Below are positions 6,771 to 13,629 of a stretch of DNA of 27,214 nt, piece after piece. The stretch is from JAHFUI01 sp041485905 (GTDB lineage Bacteria > Acidobacteriota > Vicinamibacteria > Vicinamibacterales > CAVVIG01): contig JBGPKK010000051.1 in the NCBI GenBank assembly GCA_041485905.1, positions 1-27,214 on the forward strand, written 5' to 3'. A program made the translations under genes and the position numbers. The first letter of the stretch is position 1; the number at the start of each line of letters is the position of its first letter. The notes beneath the pieces were generated by a model, which was not told the DNA's origin, did no database searches, and worked only from the letters and a program-made list of their open reading frames with translations.

Positions 6771-7877
6771 ATGCGCTATCGATTGCTGACCTTCGCTGGT
6801 GTGATCGGCGCGGCCTTCGTCGTCTCTATGACGCCGGGGCGCCTGATCGGACAGGCACCGAAGCCCGGCGGTGGAGCGGCACAGCCATCGCTCCCGCGGA
6901 CGGCCGATGGCCATCCGGATCTGCAGGGCACCTACGATCTGGCGACGTTGACGCCGGTCGAGCGTCCCACCGGTATGGCGGCCGTCCTGACGGACGAAGC
7001 GGCGAAGCAGCTCGAAAAACAGGTGGCGGCCCGCAACGAGGCGTCGGCGCGCGCGATTAAGGGCGATCGCGCCGCTCCTCCGGTCGGGGGCGACGGCTCG
7101 GTTGGCGCCGCGGGCGGCGTCGGCGGCTACAACACCTTCTGGCTCGATCCCGGGTCCGCATACACGATCGTCAACGGAGAGAAACGGACCTCGCTCATCA
7201 TCGATCCACCGGATGGACATGTGCCGCCGGTCACCGCGGAGGCGCGAGCCCGCGCGGCGGCGGCGCGCGCCCGCGTCGTGCGCACGTCGGACGAGATCGC
7301 GCGCGAAAACGACCCGGGACTCGAGGGCCCCGGCGCGTACGACGACCCGGAGCGGCGTCCGCTCGGCGAGCGGTGCCTGCTCGGATTCGGGTCGACGTCA
7401 GGTCCCCCGGCGTTGCCGACCTACTTCTACAACAACCTTCACCAGATCGTGCAGACGCCGGGCTCGGTGATGATCCTCAGCGAGATGGTCCACGATGCCC
7501 GCATCGTCCGCATGAACGCGCAGCATCTGCCACAGGCGATTCGCCAGTGGATGGGTGACTCGGTCGGCCGCTGGGAAGGCGACACGCTCGTGGTCGACAC
7601 GACCAACTTCACCGACAAGACGCGCTTCCGCAACGCGACGGAGAACCTCCACGTCGTCGAACGGTTCACCCGGGTCAACGCCGTCACCCTGCTTTATCGA
7701 TTCACGGTGGAAGATCCGGCGACGTGGGCGAGACCGTGGACGGGCGAATACGCCTGGCCGGCCACGAAGGATCTTCTCTACGAGTATGCGTGCCACGAGT
7801 CCAATTACGCGCTCGGAGGCATCCTGCGCGGCGCGCGCCTCAGGGAAGCTGAAGAGACTCAGAAAACGAAGAAGTGA
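6771..7877 (+). CDS. Secreted 'DGHPDLQGTY' family protein, unknown function
   Basis: A 368-aa paralogue of the 5845 product with a signal peptide (about 1-27), the motif RTADGHPDLQGTYD, and a conserved C-terminal core: GDSVGRWEGDTLVVDTTNF, HVVERFTRV, EDPATWARPW and YEYACHESNYAL. A central stretch (IIDPPDGHVPP) and MILSEMVHDARIVRM are shared with the 21067 paralogue. Function unknown. The ATG at 6771 has GGAGG 7 nt upstream. It lies between its paralogue and the DUF6152 gene on the same strand, with gaps of 44 and 43 bp, so the three are probably one transcript. Confidence 0.82.
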   Translation: MRYRLLTFAGVIGAAFVVSMTPGRLIGQAPKPGGGAAQPSLPRTADGHPDLQGTYDLATLTPVERPTGMAAVLTDEAAKQLEKQVAARNEASARAIKGDRAAPPVGGDGSVGAAGGVGGYNTFWLDPGSAYTIVNGEKRTSLIIDPPDGHVPPVTAEARARAAAARARVVRTSDEIARENDPGLEGPGAYDDPERRPLGERCLLGFGSTSGPPALPTYFYNNLHQIVQTPGSVMILSEMVHDARIVRMNAQHLPQAIRQWMGDSVGRWEGDTLVVDTTNFTDKTRFRNATENLHVVERFTRVNAVTLLYRFTVEDPATWARPWTGEYAWPATKDLLYEYACHESNYALGGILRGARLREAEETQKTKK

Positions 7878-7889
7878 CAGGTACGTAGT

Positions 7890-7907
7890 GTCCGGCTTCA
7901 GCCGGAC
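7890..7907 (+). repeat. REP-like palindromic repeat
   Basis: GTCCGGCT (7890-7897), two bases, then AGCCGGAC (7900-7907) form a perfect 8-bp inverted repeat in the 43-bp gap between two genes. The reverse-complement frames give peptide strings (VRLKPDTTY, GPAEAGHYV) that I remember as recurring artefacts in acidobacterial genomes, so it is probably one copy of a dispersed family. It ends one base before the GGAG that serves the 7921 gene. Confidence 0.6.
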
Positions 7908-7920
7908 CGGAGTGATATCG

Positions 7921-8358
7921 ATGAAGCTGAGACATCTGCTGGCAAGCGCCGGATTCGTCGTCGCGGCTGCGGCTCCCGCGTCCGCGCACCATGCGTTCGG
8001 CGGCGAGTTCGATCCGAGCCGTCCGATCCTGCTGAAGGGCAAGGTAACGAAAATCGAATGGGTGAATCCGCACGCCTGGATTCACGTGGAAGTGTCCAAG
8101 CCGGACGGCACGAAGGAAGTGTGGATGATCGAGGGCGGCTCGCCCAACTCGCTGCTGCGCCGCGGCGTGACGAAGGAGACGCTGCTGGTCGGCACCGAAG
8201 TCGTCGTCGACGGGTATCAGGCGCGCGACCATACGACGCGAGCGAACGGACGCAACGTCACATTCACCGACGGCCGCAAGCTGTTCCTCGGGTCGTCCGG
8301 CACCGGTGCACCGCTCGACGGCTCGGACCCGACGGAGCCGTCGCGAGGCCAGCGCTGA
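7921..8358 (+). CDS. DUF6152 family secreted protein
   Basis: A 145-aa protein with signal peptide MKLRHLLASAGFVVAAAAP and cleavage near AHA/HHAF. The mature part follows the DUF6152 pattern: HHAFGGEFD, then LKGKVTKIEWVNPHAWIHVEV, then EGGSPNSLLRRG and VVVDGYQARD. The fold is probably a small OB-like beta barrel; the family has no known function. It is usually found beside the 'DGxPDLxGxW' secreted proteins, as here. GGAG at 7909-7912 lies 8 nt before the ATG and abuts the palindromic repeat. It is probably the last gene of the 5845 operon. Confidence 0.85.
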   Translation: MKLRHLLASAGFVVAAAAPASAHHAFGGEFDPSRPILLKGKVTKIEWVNPHAWIHVEVSKPDGTKEVWMIEGGSPNSLLRRGVTKETLLVGTEVVVDGYQARDHTTRANGRNVTFTDGRKLFLGSSGTGAPLDGSDPTEPSRGQR

Positions 8359-8795
8359 TTGACCCCAGCCCGCGTTGCCAGCGGCCGGGCGTTTCAACCG
8401 TGAATCTCAGGACTGTTGATCAGCTCATCCTTTCCGTCACCGCCTTGAAGGTTCGCTGCGCTATTCGACGCCCGGCGACTCTTTTGCCCGGAGCAACCGC
8501 TGAGGTCGGAATCACCGGCATGGCGTGAACGGATCTCAACTTGTTCACGCCGACGTATCCCGCAGCCGGTTGCGTTCTTCACAAGCAGCTCAGTCGCAAT
8601 TTCTGGGCTTGAACTACGTCACACATGTTGCTACTCTCGGGCCTGGAAGGTTTACGAACCCTCACCGCACGGGGCCGCCTCGCCCGAGGCTGCGCGGTGG
8701 CCGTCCCTCACGGGTTATGGACCGCGCGGAATTTTCGTCAATACCCAACGTGATTGCGTCGGGCTACGTTTTTCGTGGCCCGCGAGGTGTGCCGC
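8359..8795. other. Intergenic region with a large hairpin, no gene recognised
   Basis: No reading frame here has a recognisable domain or a good start. A nested hairpin lies at 8663-8699: outer arms CACCGC and GCGGTG, inner arms GCCTCG (8677-8682) and CGAGGC (8685-8690). No T-tract follows, so it is not a standard terminator. The region should hold the promoter of the HTH-GAF gene, but I could not define one with confidence. Confidence 0.45.
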
Positions 8796-9710
8796 ATGCC
8801 TGAGAGTTTCGGCGCTCGACTGCGCCAGCGGCGTGAACGACAACAGATTGCTCTCACCTCTATCGCGGAGCAGACGAAGATCAGCCTTTCGCTGTTGGAG
8901 GCGCTGGAGCGAGATGACGTGTCGCACTGGCCAGCGGGCATCTTTCGTCGCGCCTTCATCCGCTCCTACGCGCATGCTATCGGCCTCGAGCCTGACGTCG
9001 TCGTCCGTGAGTTCCTGGAGCTTCACCCTGATCCGATTGAGGTTGTCGCGACGGTCTCGGCTGTCCCGCCACATATTGGTGGTGCAGGTGTGAGCGCGCG
9101 GCCGCCGACTAGGTTTCGATATCTTGTCGGATCGGCCATCGGTTCTCTTTCCCGCCTTCGCCTTGGGGTTGTCCAGAGGCGCAGATCCGCCCTTGAGGGT
9201 GTGCCGGCCGACGATCGCAGTCCGGTGAGAGCGCCGTCTCAGCCGGAGCCCGGCCTTTCAGCTGCCGCGCATCTGTGTACCGAACTGGCCCGCGTTCATG
9301 AGACACGCGAAGCGGCACCGCTGCTCCAGGGCGCCGCTAGAATTCTCGATGCGGTCGGCCTCATCGTCTGGGTCTGGGATCCGCAGCGCACCGAACTGAG
9401 GCCCGTGCTCGCGCACGGATATTCGGACCAGGTGCTCGCGCAGTTGCCGAGAGTACGACGCGACGCAGACAATGCGACCGCCGCGGCGTTTCGATCGGCT
9501 CAAACGTGCATTGTCAACGGCAGCGATCTGGCCAGTGGTGCGGTAGTCGTTCCTTTGATGACGCCGGTGGGGTGTGTGGGTGTACTCGCCGTAGAGGTAC
9601 CGCATGGCAGCGAGTTGAGGGAATCGGTGCGCGCGCTCGCAACCATTTTCGCCGCGCAGCTGGCCACGTTGGTTGGCACCGCGCGACTGGCTGACGCTGT
9701 GAATGCCTGA
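8796..9710 (+). CDS. HTH (RodZ/Xre-like) and GAF domain protein
   Basis: A 304-aa protein. Residues 1-75 form a RodZ-type helix-turn-helix: FGARLRQRRERQQIALTSIA, then EALERDDVSHWPAGIFRRAF and RSYAHAIGLEPD. A low-complexity linker of about 80 residues follows, then a GAF-like sensor domain (about 165-295; LDAVGLIVWVWDP, GAVVVPLMTPVGCVGVLAVEV). No membrane segment is seen, so it is not a canonical RodZ. It may be a cytoplasmic DNA-binding protein that responds to a small ligand or redox signal; that is inference. The ATG at 8796 fits the family start and has GAGGTG upstream; a GTG at 8787 is possible. Confidence 0.78.
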   Translation: MPESFGARLRQRRERQQIALTSIAEQTKISLSLLEALERDDVSHWPAGIFRRAFIRSYAHAIGLEPDVVVREFLELHPDPIEVVATVSAVPPHIGGAGVSARPPTRFRYLVGSAIGSLSRLRLGVVQRRRSALEGVPADDRSPVRAPSQPEPGLSAAAHLCTELARVHETREAAPLLQGAARILDAVGLIVWVWDPQRTELRPVLAHGYSDQVLAQLPRVRRDADNATAAAFRSAQTCIVNGSDLASGAVVVPLMTPVGCVGVLAVEVPHGSELRESVRALATIFAAQLATLVGTARLADAVNA

Positions 9711-9865
9711 GCGCCGATCACCATCAGTCGACCATTGGCGACAAGTGGGGATAGTCTCCGAACGCCTTGCTTGCCGCAGCAGGAACGCACGGGAGTCCTA
9801 TCTGCCTGTTCCGGGCAGCCAGGTGGAAATACCGTTGATCCGACGCTTGAGGGAGAACACACATC

Positions 9866-10522
9866 ATGCGTGCCATTGTCAGATTCCGGGCGGTTACGCT
9901 GGGCCTCGCGATCACTGTCACGGGCTGCGCGTCGCCGCCCAACGCGGACGTGGATGCGGCCAAGGCCGCCCTTGACAGGGCCGCTACCGATCGCGCGGAT
10001 CAGTATGCCGCCGAGTCGCTGAAGGCTGCCCAGGATGCCCGGGCAGCGCTCGACGTCGAGCTGAAAGTTCAGGAAGGCAAGTGGCTTAAGTCGTACGACA
10101 AGGCCAAGGAATTCGCAGTCGCCGCGAAGACGGCAGGCGACAAGGCGGCGGCCGATGCTGTCGCGGGCAAGGAGAAGGTCGATGCTGTCGCGGCCAGAGA
10201 GAAAGCCGCCGCCGCGGCCAGGGCGAAGGCCAGGATAGCGCCGGTCCGCATCGGAGGTCAGATCAAGGCACCAACCAAGATCAAGGACGTCAAGCCGGTA
10301 TACCCCGCCATTGCGCAGTCGGTGCGCGTCGCCGGCGTGGTCACGATCGAAGCGACGATTGGACCCGACGGGAAAGTCGTAGACGCGAAGGTAGTGCGCT
10401 CGGTTCCGCTGCTCGATCAGGCCGCGCTTGACGCCGTGCGGCAGTGGGAATACTCACCGACTCTCCTGAACGGCGTGCCCGTGCCGGTTCTCGTGACTGT
10501 CACGATCAACTTCACGCGGTAG
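9866..10522 (+). CDS. Lipoprotein with TonB C-terminal domain
   Basis: A 218-aa protein with a short signal ending in a lipobox (VTGC, lipidated C21, then Ala-Ser). Residues 28-120 are an Ala/Lys/Asp-rich coiled coil resembling DUF4398. Residues about 130-218 form a TonB/energy-transducer C-terminal domain: VKPVYPAIAQSVRVAGVVTI, GPDGKVVDAKVVRS, LDQAALDAVRQWEYSP. Classical TonB is held in the inner membrane by a helix; a lipid anchor with Ala at +2 predicts a different place, possibly the outer membrane. It may therefore not transmit proton-motive force in the usual way. GAGGGAG lies about 10 nt before the ATG. It is on the strand opposite to the receptor operon. Confidence 0.82.
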   Translation: MRAIVRFRAVTLGLAITVTGCASPPNADVDAAKAALDRAATDRADQYAAESLKAAQDARAALDVELKVQEGKWLKSYDKAKEFAVAAKTAGDKAAADAVAGKEKVDAVAAREKAAAAARAKARIAPVRIGGQIKAPTKIKDVKPVYPAIAQSVRVAGVVTIEATIGPDGKVVDAKVVRSVPLLDQAALDAVRQWEYSPTLLNGVPVPVLVTVTINFTR

Positions 10523-10549
10523 TCGGCATCTGCGCGGTGAACGGACCTC

Positions 10550-11938
10550 TTACGGCGCTGCGCCCGACGCGGGGACGGGCACGGGATCGACGCTGTAGGT
10601 CAGCCCCGTGAACATCATCTCTTCCCACGTCTGATCGCCCCACCAGACGTCCTGCCGCGGATCCGGGTTCGACTTGTTATTCGGGGAGTTGTCGTACCAC
10701 GCCGTCGCGTGGAGCGTGGTCCCCTTCGGCAGCTTCAGCGGCTGCTTGAAGATGTAGTCGGTCTGCCAGTCGAAGTCGTATTTCGGCACCGAGAGAATGG
10801 TCTGCTTCCGGCCGTCGGGAAATGTGATCTCGTAACTCCACCGCTTCCCGCGCATGTGTGTGTGCGGGAGCATGCCCCACAACGTCACGTCCCGATTGAT
10901 CATCATCTCGGCATCGACCCGATAGTCGGGGTCGCCGGCTGGAATGTGCAGGGTGCCGTTGATGAGGGCGGTGCCGCGCAGCTCGGTCTTGGGAGGCGCC
11001 TTGGCGAAGATCAAGCCGATGCTCGTCCGATCGGTCGTCGCGTTCCCCATCGGCGTGTAATGCATCTGGAAGATCACCGTCGAGCCGGCAGCAAGGCGAG
11101 CGGCAGTGTCCGGCCGGTACACCCGGCTCGCCGTGCCGGGCACGTACGCGCCGATTGAGGGGCCGAGCGTCCTGGGCGCCGGGTGGTCGTTCGGTCCGCG
11201 CGGCTTCCTCTGATCGGGCGGCAGCGCAGGACCGCCGCTCTGGCCGGCCGGGATCTCCATGCCCGCAGCAAACGAGAACAGCGGCAGCGGGCGGCGTGCA
11301 GCCTGTCCAGCCGGTGGCGGCGGTGGCGGCGGCGTGGCTGGCGCGGGCGGACGCGTGTAAACGATCACGTGATGGACGACGGCCCGATTGCTCGGACGCA
11401 CTTCGAACGCCTGGATCCATTTGTCTTCGGTGAAACTGGTCGGGATCTCAAAGTATTGATACGCGATCGTGCCGCTCGCGGGGATTGGATAATCCTCCTG
11501 CATCGGCAAGACGAGGTCGGGCTGACCGATCGACCAGCCATCGGTATACCTCGGCGGCGCGGGCAGGTCGTTGGGATCGCCTTCCGGCGCCTCGGCGCCC
11601 ACCCACCGCAGGATCGTCTCCTTCTCCGCACCGCTCAGACGACGATCGTTGAGGAACTCTCCTGTCGACGGATCGGCGTGCCAGGGAGGCATCGTGCCGG
11701 CCGACACGCGCGCGACGATCGACTTCGCCCACGGGCGGACGTCCTTGTACGTGAGCAGCGACATCGGCCCAATCTCGCCGGGCCGGTGACAGTTTGTGCA
11801 GTTCTTGTACAGGATGGGTGCCACGTCACGGCTGTATGTCGGGCCGGCCACGTCCGTCTTGGGCGCCTGTGCGCCGGTCTGCACCGACGCCACACCAACG
11901 ACTGACAAGGCGGCCACCGCAAGGATCGTCCGCGTCAT
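10550..11938 (-). CDS. Cytochrome c and PHM-like copper monooxygenase fusion
   Basis: A 462-aa periplasmic protein with a signal peptide (about 1-24). A cytochrome c domain follows, with heme motif CTNCH (C47, C50, H51) and probable axial M83 in GTMPPW. The rest resembles ascorbate-dependent type II copper monooxygenases (peptidylglycine hydroxylating PHM, dopamine hydroxylase). H189-H190 (VVHHVIVY) and H293 (QMHYTP) match one copper site. H359 and H361 (HTHM) plus a Met in EEMMF (about 441) match the other. A proline-rich insert (about 198-210) interrupts the first lobe. The heme domain could donate electrons in place of ascorbate (inference). The gene starts 57 bp after the TPR gene and is probably the last of the receptor operon. 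Confidence 0.83.
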   Translation of the reverse strand: MTRTILAVAALSVVGVASVQTGAQAPKTDVAGPTYSRDVAPILYKNCTNCHRPGEIGPMSLLTYKDVRPWAKSIVARVSAGTMPPWHADPSTGEFLNDRRLSGAEKETILRWVGAEAPEGDPNDLPAPPRYTDGWSIGQPDLVLPMQEDYPIPASGTIAYQYFEIPTSFTEDKWIQAFEVRPSNRAVVHHVIVYTRPPAPATPPPPPPPAGQAARRPLPLFSFAAGMEIPAGQSGGPALPPDQRKPRGPNDHPAPRTLGPSIGAYVPGTASRVYRPDTAARLAAGSTVIFQMHYTPMGNATTDRTSIGLIFAKAPPKTELRGTALINGTLHIPAGDPDYRVDAEMMINRDVTLWGMLPHTHMRGKRWSYEITFPDGRKQTILSVPKYDFDWQTDYIFKQPLKLPKGTTLHATAWYDNSPNNKSNPDPRQDVWWGDQTWEEMMFTGLTYSVDPVPVPASGAAP

Positions 11939-11995
11939 ACGTTCCTCATGTTCCCACTGAATTCGTGTGAATGTCGTCTCGGGACGCCTGCGATT

Positions 11996-13618
11996 CTAGC
12001 GCAGTTGTTCCCCGAAGGCAGCCAGCCGCGCACGCACGTCTCTGAGCTCGGGGAGATCCGCATCCGCTCGACTCCAGGCCGTTTGCGCCAGCGTGAGCGC
12101 CGACCGGGTTGCGCTCCGATCGCCCTGGCGGTCGGCCACCAGCGCCAGCGCGTACTGCGTCCCCGCATACGCCGGGTCGTGCTCGATCATCCGGCGCGCG
12201 GCACGTTCGGCGAGATCCCAGTCGCCGGCCCCACGCGCGGCGCGCGCGATGGCCTCGAGAGTGAACAGTCCCTCGGTCCACTCGTCAGGTCCCGTCGCCG
12301 CGCGCACTTTCTGCATCGCGTCTTCCAACATCGCGCGGCCCTTGTCCCGTTGACCGGTGCGCAGGAAGAACTCGCCTTGGAGTTGGGCAAGCGACGTGGC
12401 CACGAGCGCCCCGCCGTCTGCCGCCTTCCTGAGCTCTGCCAGCGCGGCGTTGGATTCTTCGGCGGCTGCGGCGTATCTGCCGGCCGCGATCTGGGCCTCC
12501 CCCGATTCGACGTGCCCTGTCGCGCGAATGAGCGGTGAGGAATGCGCGACGAGCACCTTCGCGGCTGCCAGCGCCTCGTCTCCGCGTCCTCGGGCGAGTA
12601 GAAACACGGGCCACGCGCGCTTGTTGAACTCCTGCACGGCGAGGTTGGATGGAATGGCGAAGGCCTTCTTCAGGAGCTCCTCCGCGTGCTTCATCCTTCC
12701 CACATACTGATATGACGTCGCGAGCAGGTCGAGGTTGTGGTGGTAATGCCACTCGTACTCGAGCGGAATCTTTTCTGCCTTGAGGTACTCGCTTCCGATC
12801 CGATCGGCGGTTTCGAACTCGACGATCGCTTCGTCGGTTCGGCCCATGCGCCGGAGGATGTGTCCGTGCATGTGGTGCGCGTGAGGAATGGCAGGCGCCA
12901 TCTTGACGTATGCCGCAGCTTGCGCCAGGGCTTCGTCGAGGCGGCCGGTGTTCTCGTCGGTGTGCGTGAGGTAGTGATGCCCGGCGAAATGACCCGGGGC
13001 CACGCTGGACGCCTGCTCGTAGAATCGTCCGGAGCTCGCGGTCCCGCCCTGCCCGCGGTCGGCCGGGTCCGGTGATTCGGCGTTCCCACGCAGCAGCCAG
13101 AGCTCCTCGTCGGCCGGAAATGCGACCAGCGACTCGTCCAGCAGGGTGCGGTAAGTGGCAAGTCTCCCGCGGTCGCCTGGCGCATCTTCGGCCGCCATCT
13201 GCGCCGACCGAAGCTCGATGTGTCGCCGGTCGTGATTGCTCGCCGCCAGGGCCTTCGCGCGATCCAGTGCGGCCCGGGCGTCTCCCGGCGCGTTCAGCTC
13301 CGCGTAGGCGATGGTCAACCCACAGTGGGCCATCGCCAGCTTCGGGTCGAGCCTCAGCGCCTGATTGAACGATCGCGCCGCCTCAATCCACACGTACGAG
13401 TGCAGGTACGCAAGGCCCTGATCGTAGAACGCCTGTGCCTCGCGCAACGACGTGGACACGGTGTCGTGCGCGGCGCCGATGCCCACGCGCAGCGCGACGG
13501 GGCGATTCAGGAGCTCGCGCGGCACGACGGGGATCTGGTGGGACGCATGCGGATCCTGTGCGAAGCCGAACCGCGCGCCGGCCACGACGAACGCGATCAT
13601 CGCCGCCCGGCTTCGCAC
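11996..13618 (-). CDS. Secreted tetratricopeptide-repeat protein
   Basis: A 540-aa protein with a signal peptide (about 1-22, ending GFAQ) and TPR units through most of its length, e.g. YDQGLAYLHSYVWIEAARSF, LAMAHCGLTIAYAELNAPGD and AHHMHGHILRRMGRTDEAIV. It is probably a periplasmic scaffold. The start is set at GTG 13618, 8 nt after GAGGT, rather than ATG 13600; longer frames would run antisense-free into the receptor gene and are not credible. Only 11 bp separate it from the receptor stop, so translation is probably coupled. Acidobacterial Oar-like receptors often have such a TPR partner. Confidence 0.82.
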   Translation of the reverse strand: MRSRAAMIAFVVAGARFGFAQDPHASHQIPVVPRELLNRPVALRVGIGAAHDTVSTSLREAQAFYDQGLAYLHSYVWIEAARSFNQALRLDPKLAMAHCGLTIAYAELNAPGDARAALDRAKALAASNHDRRHIELRSAQMAAEDAPGDRGRLATYRTLLDESLVAFPADEELWLLRGNAESPDPADRGQGGTASSGRFYEQASSVAPGHFAGHHYLTHTDENTGRLDEALAQAAAYVKMAPAIPHAHHMHGHILRRMGRTDEAIVEFETADRIGSEYLKAEKIPLEYEWHYHHNLDLLATSYQYVGRMKHAEELLKKAFAIPSNLAVQEFNKRAWPVFLLARGRGDEALAAAKVLVAHSSPLIRATGHVESGEAQIAAGRYAAAAEESNAALAELRKAADGGALVATSLAQLQGEFFLRTGQRDKGRAMLEDAMQKVRAATGPDEWTEGLFTLEAIARAARGAGDWDLAERAARRMIEHDPAYAGTQYALALVADRQGDRSATRSALTLAQTAWSRADADLPELRDVRARLAAFGEQLR

Positions 13619-13629
13619 AGGGACGTACC

